DNA of 63,033 nucleotides from Falciphora oryzae (lineage: Eukaryota; Ascomycota; Sordariomycetes; Magnaporthales; Magnaporthaceae). The notes below the pieces were generated by a model. The model did no database searches. It saw nothing but the letters and a program-made list of their open reading frames with translations, and was not told where the DNA came from. A program made the position numbers and the translations under genes. Where the stretch lies: assembly GCA_000733355.1 (NCBI GenBank), contig JNVV01000098.1:1-63033 (forward strand), given 5' to 3'. This document shows, piece after piece, positions 34,606-44,699 of this stretch; the first letter of the stretch is position 1, and each line of letters starts with the position of its first letter.

Positions 34606-34900
34606 TGTAACAAGGGGTCAAAGACGGCTTGGAGAAAGAATCTCTAGATTGCAGATAATCTTTCTATGGGCTCAAGAGATGCTTGAGGAGGAAGGAATCT
34701 TTCGTGAAGGACATAGGAGATGGCAGGGTTTATATAGACCCTTTGTGATCCGTGCGAAGTATCGAGTACATGATTCACACTGCTTTCCGACCTTCACCGC
34801 TTGGCCTTAGGGCCGTTGACCGCCTATGCGGGTCTTCGACCCTCCGTGAGGCCGACTCGTGATGCCGACTAGTTAGGTCCACGGGTTCTTCCGTGTGACA
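34606..34900 (-). mobile_element. Family B LTR (295-bp subtype) joining element C to family B gag
   Basis: The LTR ends are exact, but the flanks are TTAGC on the left (element C gag) and CGATT on the right (family B gag). The absence of a target duplication suggests LTR-LTR recombination between separate insertions, which would also explain the lost 5' end of element C. Confidence 0.88.
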
Positions 34901-36040
34901 CGATTCCTTCGAATGCCAATTTGGTGGTAGTTTAAATGTTTTTTTTATCGGCGCCCTTTTTATCGTTAGCCTTTTTTCCGGAACGGGAGCTTGAGGATGG
35001 ATTTGGGTTTCTGTTTTTGGAGCCCTTGCCGCGGCGACGGCCCACATTCGAGCGCTCCGGAGTCGAAACGGGCTCGTTTTTTCCCTTATCTTTCGGGGTT
35101 AGCCCCGGGTTTTAAAGCATAACCTCGTGGATTTTGCCGGCCTCCTAAATTGCAGTAAGGAATTTTTCGTCCGTATTAGGGACTTTTCCGCAACGGGAAT
35201 ATACCAATTTGGTAATTTCCTTTGGAAGGGTGCGGGAAATGTGCTTCCTAAATATAACGCCGGACCATTAAACCGCTTCGTTAAGGTTAAAAAGCTTAAT
35301 AAAATACTAAACGGTATCTCTTTTATATTTAAACTCCCGCATTTTTTTAGCGTTACGGTAGTGTTCGGTGGCGTCCTGGAAGCGTTCCTATAAGGCCGTT
35401 AAATAAGCCCGCCAGTTGTTTTCGAACTGCGCGTTTCGAAAGGACCGAAAGCGTTAATAGTGCCGAACTTGTGCGTTTTCCGTAAATAGCGACCCGATTT
35501 AATTAATTTTAACTGTATCGTTAGGAAAGCTTTCGACGTAGGTTTTTATATAGGAGGTAACGCGAAACCACTATAGCTTAAATTTAGCCAGGTTTTTGCC
35601 GTCGTAACTAGGTGGCTTATTAAGCTGGACTGGGTTAATAACGGCCGTAGGGATTAGACCACGCGGGCGAGCAGTTCCCTATTGGATAGCTTTAATAAGG
35701 TCCCGCAAATCGGGGTCCTTGGAGGCCCGTCTGTTATTTTCGGAGGCATCGTTTTCCGAGGAGGAATTCGAAGGTTTTAAAGGTTTCCAAGGAATACCAA
35801 TATGCTTAGGAGGTTCGTTAGGTGGCCCCTGGGGAGGCCCCTAAACGAGTCCTCTGAAGCTTCCGGAATGCCTGGGACCTACCGTAACGGCCTTATATTG
35901 TTGTTGGGCAGCGAAAGCAATAGCCCGAATTTGTTGCCGTCGCAGGTTATCGAACGATAGGGGGTTTTAAAAGCCTTAGCGTGATAATGCCGACGTTTTA
36001 AGCGCCGATTAGGGCAATGGTTTCTCCGTGGAAGGGACGG
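34901..36040 (-). pseudogene. Family B gag fragment
   Basis: Reverse-orientation match to copy 1 from about 39650 back to 38100. It lacks the MITE that sits in copy 1 at 39178. It resumes at 36550-36563 after the solo A LTR and then stops at the 5' LTR of copy 1. Confidence 0.8.
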
Positions 36041-36045
36041 GTTCT

Positions 36046-36549
36046 TGTAACACCCGCCGACCCAACGCGCCCGCGGGCGCGATATCAGCCAGCCACGCTC
36101 ACGCCCTCGCCCGCCAACGGCTTTGGCGATTAGCACCCGCCAACCCAACGCGACCGCAAGCACGATATCCGCCAGCCAATAGGGTGGCGCATGCGACGTG
36201 CTGTTTTAGGAGAGTCAGATCCAAGGGGTTGTGACACGCTGGTACAGATGGATCCCTACATGACACATTTAAACCCCGAAGCGTTGATTCGGGACGGAGC
36301 ATATCCAGACCCGTACGGGCGCCGCGGGGAAGAAGGCATGCCGACGGCAGGCCGACGGCAGCCGAAGGACTGTGTATAAGAAGGGCCTGAAGGACCTTTT
36401 GTAAAGGGGGTTTGGAGGGCAAGCAATCGTTTTTCTGTTTCTCATTATTATACACTTGTCGAGCCTCGCACTGATAAACCGCTGAACCTTTGAGATCTCC
36501 TTTCCCTACAGGCGTGACCCCTCCCCCTAGGAGGCCACAGTCTGTTACA
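36046..36549 (+). mobile_element. Solo LTR of gypsy family A
   Basis: 504 bp, TGTAACACCC...CTGTTACA, with a perfect GTTCT duplication (36041-36045 and 36550-36554). It carries a TATAAG box at 36375-36380 and the AAGCAATCG segment at 36421-36429. Confidence 0.93.
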
Positions 36550-36563
36550 GTTCTTCCCTTTCT

Positions 36564-36848
36564 TATCACACGGAAGAACCTGTGGACTTACCTAATCGGC
36601 CCCACAGAAGGTCTGGGAACCGGTATAGGTGCCCAACGGCCCCGAGGCCCAAAGGCCGAAAGCCGGAGGGGCAGTGTGAATCATGTACTTAATACTTCGT
36701 ACGGATCACAAGGTGGTTTATATAAACCCTGCCATTTCCTATATCTTCCATAAGAGATTCCTTCTTCCTCAAGCATCTTTTGAGCCTATAAAAAGATTAT
36801 TTGCAATATAAAGATCCTTTTCCAAACCGTTTTTAACCCTTTGTTACA
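36564..36848 (+). repeat. 5' LTR of family B copy 1
   Basis: Starts TATCACACGG (TG changed to TA) and ends TTGTTACA. It has TTTATATAAACC near 36718 and TAAAAAGATTAT at 36789-36800. Confidence 0.92.
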
Positions 36849-36849
36849 A

Positions 36850-36861
36850 ATAATCTTTTTA
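36850..36861 (+). promoter_or_regulatory. Candidate self-primer binding site, copy 1
   Basis: ATAATCTTTTTA is the exact reverse complement of TAAAAAGATTAT at 36789-36800 in the same LTR. Copy 2 keeps complementarity with different bases. Confidence 0.55.
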
Positions 36862-39177
36862 CGCTTTGCCCCCTAACGGAAGCCTTACTATCTTTCCTCC
36901 TAAGCTTTAGAAAGGCCCTATTAATCGGCACCCCCAAGCCCCAACTGTTGCGTTCTTTAGCGAATAAAACCCTGGGGCCATACCACAAACATTTTAACTG
37001 TTACCGGTGTTTTCGAACGGGTAAAAGCGAAAAAAATATACAAAAGGGTCGTTTTACCCTTTCAATCACCCTGGAAAAACCACGGGACTCCAAAAAAGGC
37101 CGGAAATTCTCCCTTGCACCTTTGGGATTTTACGCTGCCCAGGAATACAAGGAACCGGACCCCCTTATTTCGTTTGTAACGATATCTCCTTCCCTACCAA
37201 GCGACTTTAGCATGCCGGCTATAGAATCCCTTTCTTTGCCTAGCGATTCCGGTATGCCTGCCGATACCATACCGGCCCAATTTAAAAAAGCGGCCGGAAA
37301 AGCCCCCGAAAGCTCCTCCCGGTTTGTACCGAAAGAACGTTAGGATATACCTATGCTTAACGATTAAAAGGCACTTATCCTTTATTCGGTACCCCCCTTT
37401 AGCATAGCTTTCGAACAACAAACCCTTATATCCGTAGGACGCTTTTACGACCCTCCGGGCTGGATAACCGAAATCCAATAGGAATTTATTAGTACGCACG
37501 AAGCAATTTCGGCCCTATCCCGAAATGTGAGCTAGGAAATCCTCGCCGATCGGAAACAAATCCGCGAAATTAGGACCTATTACGACTACATCACCCACGC
37601 GTACAATACCGTCGTTTCTTTATATAAAGAAAGCCTAATCGCTTCCGCCGACCAACAAAAGGCATTCCGGTAACGGATTATCGGAAAAAGCTAAGCATTT
37701 GCATAATAAATTTGGGCTACGATTGCTACTTTAGCTAAAAAGTAACAAACCCGTTCGGAGGCCCTAATTTAGCTCCGGAACGTTACTCGGGCCCAACAAA
37801 ACCACTTGCAAAACTTACAAGCACGACTTTCCACTTTCGAAAAGGGAGTTATTAATTGGGCCGTTGATAAGGATGCCTAAATCCAAGATCTCCTAACCAA
37901 GGAGCATATTTCGCCCGAGGCCCTTACCGAAGCCGAGCGACGTATATTGGCCTAAACTTACCAGTTTGTTAAGGACGCCGTACGGGAAAGCCGGCGATTT
38001 ACGGCATAAAAAAGGCGGCCTAGATCAGCTACGGTACTTTCGGCCCTTTAAAAGTCGTCCTTTCCACCGGGCTCACGTTAAAGCACTTTAGAAAGGGAAA
38101 AACCCGTCCCTTCCACGGAAAAACCATTGCCCTAATCGGCGCTTAAAACGTCGGGATCATTACGCCAGGGCTTTTAGGACCCCCTATCGTCCGATAACCT
38201 CCGACGGCAACAAATTCGGGCTATTGCTTTCGCGGCCCAACAACAATACAAAGCCGCCACGGCAGGTCCCAAGCATTTAAAAAGCCTCGAAGGACTCGTT
38301 TAGGGGCCTCCCCAAAGGCCACTTAACGAACCTCCTAAGCATATTGCTATTCCTTCGGAACCTTTAAAACCTTCGGACTCCTCCTCGGAAAACGATGCTT
38401 CCGAAAATAACAGACGGGCCTCCAAAGACCCCGATTTGCGGGACTTTATTAAAGCCATCCAATAAGGAACTGCTCGCCCGCGTAGTCCGATTCTTACGGC
38501 CGTTATCAACCCAATCCAGCTTAATAAACCACCTAATTACGACGGCAAAAACCTGGCTAAATTTAAACCATAATGGCTTCGCGTTACCTCCTATATGGAA
38601 ACCTTCGTCGAAAGCTTTCCTAACGATACAATTAAAATCAACTGGGTCGGGTCGCTACTTACGAAAAACGCACAAGTTTGGCACCATTAACGCCTTCGGT
38701 CCTTTCGAAGTGCGCAGCTCGAAAACAACTGGCGGGCCTATTCGGCGGCCCTACAGGAACGCTTCCGGGACGCTACCGAACACCACCGCAACGCCAAAAA
38801 AATGCGGGAGCTTAAATACAAAAGAGATACCGTTCAGTACCTTACTAAGCTCCTTAACCTTAATAAAGCGGTCCAATAGTCCGGCGTCATGTTCAAGAAG
38901 TACATTTCCCGCACCCTTCCAAAGGAAATTACTAAATTGGTATATTCCCGTTGCGGAAAAGTTCCTAATACGGACGAAAAATTTCTTGCCGCAATCCAAA
39001 AGGCCGGCAAAATCCACAAAATTATGCTCCAAAACCCGGGGCTAACCCCAAAGGATAAGGGAAAAAACGAGCCCGCTTCAATTCCGGAGCGCTCGAATAT
39101 AGGCCGTCGCCGCGGCAAAGGCTCCAAAAACAGGAACCCAAATCCATCCTCAAGCTCCCGTTCCGGAAAGAAGGCTA

Positions 39178-39569
39178 ACGTGGTTCATCAGTGAGTGGCG
39201 CATATCAGCGAGTGGCGCACTTCAAAATCCCATACTAAACGCCGTTTTCAACCCCCCGGTTAAATCCACCAATCTTTTATAAAATTCCATGAAAATTTAA
39301 TATGTTATATTTAATAACATAACCGATTTTATAATTATTTTTCCAGNNNNNNNNNNNNNNNNNNNNNNNNNNNNNNNNNNNNNNNNNNNNNNNNNNNNNN
39401 CTGGAAAAATAATTATAAAATCGGTTATGTTATTAAATATAACATATTAAATTTTCATGGAATTTTATAAAAGATTGGTGGATTTAACCGGGGGGTTGAA
39501 AACGGCGTTTAGTATGGGATTTTGAAGTGCGCCACTCGCTGATATGCGCCACTCACTGATGAACCACGT
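39178..39569. mobile_element. Palindromic MITE with Fot1-like inverted repeats around an assembly gap
   Basis: The arms 39178-39346 and 39401-39569 (169 bp each) are reverse complements. They begin ACGTGGTTCATCAGTGAG, close to the inverted repeat of the intact Fot1-like element. TA duplications flank it (39176-39177 and 39570-39571). The empty site is visible in copy 2 at 46930. It has no coding capacity and is probably mobilised in trans by a Fot1-like transposase. Confidence 0.9.
39347..39400. other. Assembly gap (54 N)
   Basis: A run of N exactly at the centre of the long inverted repeat. Its true length is unknown. Confidence 1.
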
Positions 39570-40002
39570 TAACGATAAAAAGGCCGCCGACAAAAAGAAC
39601 AACATTTGGACTACCACCAAATTGGCACTTAAAAGAATTGAACAACGCGATATCGACGCACGAAAATTGGCTAAAGCCGACTGCTAGCGCTGCGGAAAAA
39701 AAAGGCACCATACGTTAAAATGCTACGCCAAAAAGGACACCAACGGCAGAAAACTCCCTCCTACACCAGCAAAAACGGCCGGTGCCAAATCTATTCTTAA
39801 ACGCCCTGCAACGAACGAATAGGAAAAACAGCCACAAGCTAAAAAGGCTAAAATCGCTAGCCTCACCTCAAAAGCCCCGAGCGAACCACGAATTTTTAAA
39901 CTATTAAATTCAGAATCGGACGATAACTGTTAACAATCATCAACCGTTGCTACTGCACGAAAGCCCTTAACGGATAAGGAACTCGCAAAGCCAATCCTTC
40001 GC

Positions 40003-43000
40003 ATGTATATACGGGCGAAAGGATTAAAGGAAATACCTGTCCGGGTCCTTTTAAACGGAGGCAGCGATACAAAGGTCATATCGGATAAAATAGCCAAACA
40101 ACTCCCAAGTTACCTAGTTAACAAAGCTATCCCTCGCGTAATAACCTCCTTTTTAAGGAAAATCGAACCAGAGGCTGGAAAGCAACTAGTTATCGACGTT
40201 ACCCTCCGGCACAAAACGCACTATTTTACGGAAACGTTCGAAGTTAATCCTACGGATCCAAATTGCGATATTATCCTGCCCTTCGCATAGCAAAAGCAAC
40301 ACCCACCGCTAGGGTTGCTAGATCGCGACCTTCGGAATATCTGGATAGATTCGGATAAATGCCGGAAATGCAACAAACCCCAGGCCCGAAAGCCACAGGA
40401 TTTACGGCCGCCTAAAGGCTTACGCCTTCGGGAAAACATAAAAACAGTCGAGCCTGCGATTATTACCGCTATTAAATACGGGCACGGTATCTCTTCCTTT
40501 AAAGAAATAACCAAAGCAAATTCGGACGGCTTCAAATCGGTGCCACCGGAATTTAAGGAATTTCTCCCTATTATAACGGAAGCGGCTACCACCCGTTTTC
40601 CCAATCATTAGCCCTAAAACCACGAAATTCACCTTAAAAAAGGAGCTCAATTAACCCATAGCCCTTTGTATACAATAAACCAAAAGGAATTGGATGTCCT
40701 AAAACCGTAGCTAGAAAAGCAAATACGAATCGGTCGGGCGAGGCCATACAAAACTGCTAACAGTTCGCCCTTTATGTTCGCAAAAAAAAGACCCCCTCGA
40801 TCCCTTAAAGGTAGTAATCGATTACAGGAACGTAAACGCCAAAACGATTCCGATTCGGTGCCTTATCCCGCTTATTACGAAGCTACAAAATCGACTTCGG
40901 AATGCCAAATAGAAAACGAAAATCGACCTCAAAACCGGGTTTAACTTAATTCGGATAAAAAAAAGGCACGAATGGCTTACGGCCTTCCGCTGCAAATACG
41001 GCGTTTTCGAATTTACGGTTATACCAATAGGCCTTATTAACGCCCCCGCCACCTTCTAAAACATAATAAACCACATCTTTATAAACCTTATCGATACCGG
41101 GCTCCTCGTGTATTTAGATAACCTCCTAATATACGCAAAAACCAAAGAACAACACGATAATTTGGTAAAAAAAAGTGCTTCGCCGCTTTACCAAACACAA
41201 CCTAGCCGTAGCCCCTCGCAAATGCGTTTAAGGGGTACACGAAATCGAATTCCTTAGTTATATAATAAAACCCGAAAGCATCGCTATGTCCAAGGACAAA
41301 GTTAATGCTATTATCCAATGGAAGGCCCCCAACTGCCTTAAAAACTCCCAATCGTTCGTCGGCTTTGCTAACTTTTACAAAAGGTTTATTAAAAGGTTTT
41401 TAAAAATCGTTAAGCTTATAACGACGGCCAACGCCCTGCCTAAAAGCCAATGGCGATGGACCCCCGAAATGGAACAGGCCTTCGAAGCCCTCAAAATCGC
41501 TTTCGTTTCGCCTCCGATACTCTGGCATTTCGACCCATCTCTTCCAGCACAAATTGAAATGGACGCTTCGGACTTTGCCCTTAAAGGGGTATTATCCCAA
41601 AGGGACCCCGAAACCAATAAACTGCACCCCGTTGCCTTTCATTCACGCAAAATGTCGCCCGCCGAAATCAACTATGAAATCCACGATAAGTAACTTTTGG
41701 CGGTCGTCGACTGTTTCGCTAGGTGGAAGCATTACCTCAAAGGGGCAAAGCACCGGATAAAGGTTTATACGGATCACCGGAACCTCGAATACTTCCTAAC
41801 AGACAAAATCCTCAATCGAAAGCAAGCCAAATAGGCATAACAATTAGCTGGTTATTGGTTTATAATCAACTACCGGCTAAAAAAGCAAAATGAAAAGGCC
41901 GATATGCTGTCGAAATTACCCCAGCACAAGCTTAAAAAAGGGGGGAGTGAAAATCAGCCGATTACGACGATCCTGCAAAAAAAACACTTCCTAGCAAAAA
42001 TTTCGGCCCTGGAAAAACAAGGAAATAACCCCATGGAAAAAGCTTTGCCGCAAAGAGCACCTTTTTTCCTCCTATCCCCAAACCGGCTTTGCAGTATTCC
42101 AGTTCTAAAGTGGGCTACGGAATTTACTAACAAAATTAAACAAGCTGGTATATCGGATTCTGAATACCAAAGCCGCCTCCAAAAGCCCGAAAAGGGTAAA
42201 AAAGTTGAGGATAGCCTCCTTTATTATAAGGAAAAATTGTAGGTGCCAACGGAGGCCCTGCAAAAGGAAGTCCTCGAGTCCGAACATAACACAAAAATCG
42301 CTGGATATATAGGTATGGATAAAACACTCGAGTTAATTACTCGGCACTTTTAATGGCCCAATATCGAGGCAAAAGTCCGGGAATACGTAAGGGGATGCCT
42401 GGAGTGCCAACGCAATAAGGCCCCAAAGCATGCCCCCTTTGGACCCCTACAACCTATGGAGCTGCATTACCAGCCCTGGAAGACGGTGGCCATGGACTTC
42501 ATCACGGACCTCCCTTTAAGCGATGGGTGCGATTCAATCTGGGTAATGGTAGACCCCTTTACCAAGATGGCGCATTTCGTCCCCCTCAAAGTCGAGGGTA
42601 AGAAGTCGGATGACCTTATCCGCATCTTCGCCAAAGAATACTGGCGACTGCACGGTGTGCCTCTGGATATTATCTCTGATAGAGATTCCAGATTTACAAG
42701 CCACCTGTGGAAAGACTTCCTCCGTCTGGTGGGCATAAAGCCAAGAATGAGCACTGCCTTTCATCCCCAGACGGATGGACAAACCGAAAGGCTTAACTAA
42801 AGCCTGGAGGCCTACTTTAGGTTTTTCGTAAATTACGAAATAACCAATTGGGTCGAGTTATTACCTACGGCGGAATTTGCTTATAATAATATATCTTCGG
42901 CAAATACCTCCATTACTCCCTTTTTCGCCAACTACGGGTACCACCCAGCTTCCAATAATCCCCTTTTCCTAGGACGAGTACGCAATCTAGCAAGCCAATT

Positions 43001-43540
43001 TTACCGGCATTAGATAACCCAGGTGCATGAAAAAGCCAAATAACACCTCGAGAAAGCCCGGGAACGAATAAAGCATTAGGCCGACAAAAGGAAAAGCCCC
43101 TCGCCGGTCTTTACCGAAACACAGTTCGTTATGTTAAACGCCCGGCATATAAAAACCCGTCGCCCCGCCAAAAAACTCGATGCCAAAATGCTCGGGCCTT
43201 TCCAAATCTTTAAGGTTATTTCTCCTACGGCGGTACGACTGGCCCTGCCTAAAACCTGGAAAATCCATAACGCTTTCCACGTGTCCCTTATCGAACCCTA
43301 CCGCTTTAGCATTTAAGCACGACCTAACCCTAACCAGGTATTGCGGTAAGCCCTTTCGGTTATAGGAGATTTCGTTATAAAAAAGGTTATAGATTTTATA
43401 AATATAAGCGGGAAGGTTCGTTATTTTGTCCGATGAGAAAATTACTTACGCAAAAAGGATTGGACGTGGGAACCCTGGGAGCATTTCGATACCGACGGAT
43501 TTAAGCAACACGTTGTTGCCTTTTATCGGCTCAACCCCGA
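40003..43540 (+). pseudogene. Family B copy 1 pol
   Basis: The protease (40003-40290) has VLLNGGSDTKVIS, where Asn replaces the catalytic Asp kept in copy 2. RT (about 40640-41280) retains YLDNLLIYAKTKEQ. RNase H is at 41286-41920 ([34 protein letters not shown]). Integrase (42240-42900) has MDFITDLPLSDG, IISDRDSRFTSHLW and TAFHPQTDGQTERLN. The end (about 43380-43510) is chromodomain-like but shifted. The integrase block is strikingly less mutated than its surroundings. Stops elsewhere abolish function. Confidence 0.85.
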
Positions 43541-43641
43541 TAAGTTTAAAAACCCCCGCGTGCTATAAGATATAGGCATAGCCGCATCCTTTAAGCGGGT
43601 TTTAAAAGGTTTCGAAACGCGCCTTAGGAAGAGGAGGATAG

Positions 43642-43926
43642 TGTCACACGGAAAAACCTATGGACTTACCGAATCGGCCCTACAAAAGGTCCGGGAACCG
43701 GTATAGGTGCCCAACGACCCCGAGGCCCAAAGGCCGAAGGCCGGAGGGGCAGTGTAAATCATGTACTTAATACTTCGCACGGATTACAGGGTGGTTTATA
43801 TAAACCCTGCTATCTCCTATGTCCTCCATGAAAGATTCCTTTTTCCTTAAGCATCTCTTGAGCCTATAGAAAGATTATCTGCAATATAAAGATCCTTCTC
43901 TAAGCCGTCTTTGACCCCTTGTTATA
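43642..43926 (+). repeat. 3' LTR of family B copy 1
   Basis: 285 bp, TGTCACACGG...TTGTTATA. It retains TAGAAAGATTAT, unlike the 5' LTR. Confidence 0.92.
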
Positions 43927-44296
43927 CATTTCGAATTTGGTATAGAATTAAATAAATATTTAACCGGATTCCATTCGGTATGTTTTCAATTTCGCTAAAG
44001 CTTAGGCCTTTTTGTAAAGCTTGTTAAAAATGGTGCTAAAGTGGAAAATAAATGCTTTTAGGTCTTATAAACTATTGGAGCCCCCGATTTTGTAATACGA
44101 TCGTACCACATCCTAAATGTTTAAAGCCAAACTAAATTATACGTATTTGAATTGGTCGCGGTAGTTCCCGATAAAATCTTTATCGCGGGCGAGTTTGTAT
44201 TCGATCGCGTTTTTCCACGCGTTAAAGCTTCCTCCGTCGCTAGTATAAAGTGTCGGGTTTTTAAAAAGGAATCGTTTAAACGCGTTAAACGCTATA
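43927..44296 (-). pseudogene. Gag-like remnant of another retroelement (E), left piece
   Basis: The minus strand reads a coherent GGSFNAWKNAIEYKLARDKD followed by FIGNYRDQFKYV, then stops. It continues across the copy 2 insertion at 51310, upstream in element order. I read it as a copia-type Gag, with modest confidence. Confidence 0.5.
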
Positions 44297-44592
44297 TGTC
44301 ACACGGAAGAACCCGTGGACCTAACTAGTCGGCATCACGAGTCGGCCTCACGGAGGGTCGAAGACCCGCATAGGCGGTCAACGGCCCTAAGGCTAAGCGG
44401 TGAAGGTCGAAAGGCAGTGTGAATTATGTACTCGATACTTCGCACGGATCACAAAGGGTTTATATAAACCCTGCCATCTCCTATGTCCTTCACGAAAGAT
44501 TCCTTCCTCCTTAAGCATCTTTTAAGCCCATAGAAAGATTATCTGCAATCTAGAGATTCTTTTCTCCAAGCCGTCTTTGACCCCTTGTTATA
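44297..44592 (+). repeat. 5' LTR of family B copy 2
   Basis: TGTCACACGG...TTGTTATA. TATATAAA lies at 44461-44468 and the TAGAAAGATTAT segment at 44531-44542. Confidence 0.95.
44461..44468 (+). promoter_or_regulatory. TATA box of the family B LTR
   Basis: TATATAAA is conserved in all family B LTRs (with small changes), about 70 bases before the self-complementary segment, where transcription would have to start if self-priming operates. Confidence 0.55.
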
Positions 44593-44593
44593 A

Positions 44594-44605
44594 ATAATCT
44601 TTCTA
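44594..44605 (+). promoter_or_regulatory. Candidate self-primer binding site, copy 2
   Basis: ATAATCTTTCTA, one base inside the LTR, is a 12-nt exact reverse complement of LTR bases 44531-44542. No tRNA 3'-end match was obvious. Confidence 0.55.
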
Positions 44606-44699
44606 CGCTCTGCCCCCTAACGGAAGCCTTACTATCTTTCCTCTTAAGCTTTGGAGAGGCCCTGTCAGTCGGTACCCCTAAACCCCAACTGTTGCCTTT

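Larger units (their letters stand above)
20766..36563 (-). mobile_element. Broken minus-strand family B gypsy element, nested and rearranged
   Basis: Four pieces align to copies 1 and 2 in minus orientation: 20766-21292 (RT/RNase H), 27897-29117 (RT back to the post-gag region), 34901-36045 (gag) and 36550-36563 (gag). They are separated by element A, element C plus a B LTR, and a solo A LTR. Relative to copy 1, about 130 bases are missing between the second and third pieces. The integrase/chromodomain end is missing next to the 20481 LTR. I infer one original element, but two partial elements are possible. Confidence 0.65.
36948..39950 (+). pseudogene. Family B copy 1 gag with CCHC knuckle, split by the MITE
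   Basis: Open stretches at 36948-37343, 38395-39045 and 38889-39177 carry the Gag, and the frame resumes at 39572. The knuckle near 39680-39730 reads C-stop-RCGKKRHHTLKCYAKKD, where copy 2 has Trp in place of the stop. Stops and shifts prevent expression. Confidence 0.75.
36564..43926 (+). mobile_element. Gypsy family B, copy 1, with a nested MITE
   Basis: LTRs of 285 bp (36564-36848 and 43642-43926) bracket gag, protease, RT, RNase H, integrase and a chromodomain-like end. A purine tract (TAGGAAGAGGAGGATAG) precedes the 3' LTR. The flanks are TTTCT and CATTT, so the expected 5-bp duplication is missing. The left flank is family B gag and the right flank is an unrelated retroelement, which implies rearrangement after insertion. 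Inactivated by many transitions and frameshifts. Confidence 0.9.

Noticed and set aside
43320..43345. CCTAACCCTAACC-like words and CTAACCCGGG in the MITE, resembling telomere repeats
   Set aside because: Only one or two units, inside element coding sequence or MITE arms. Not an interstitial telomere array.
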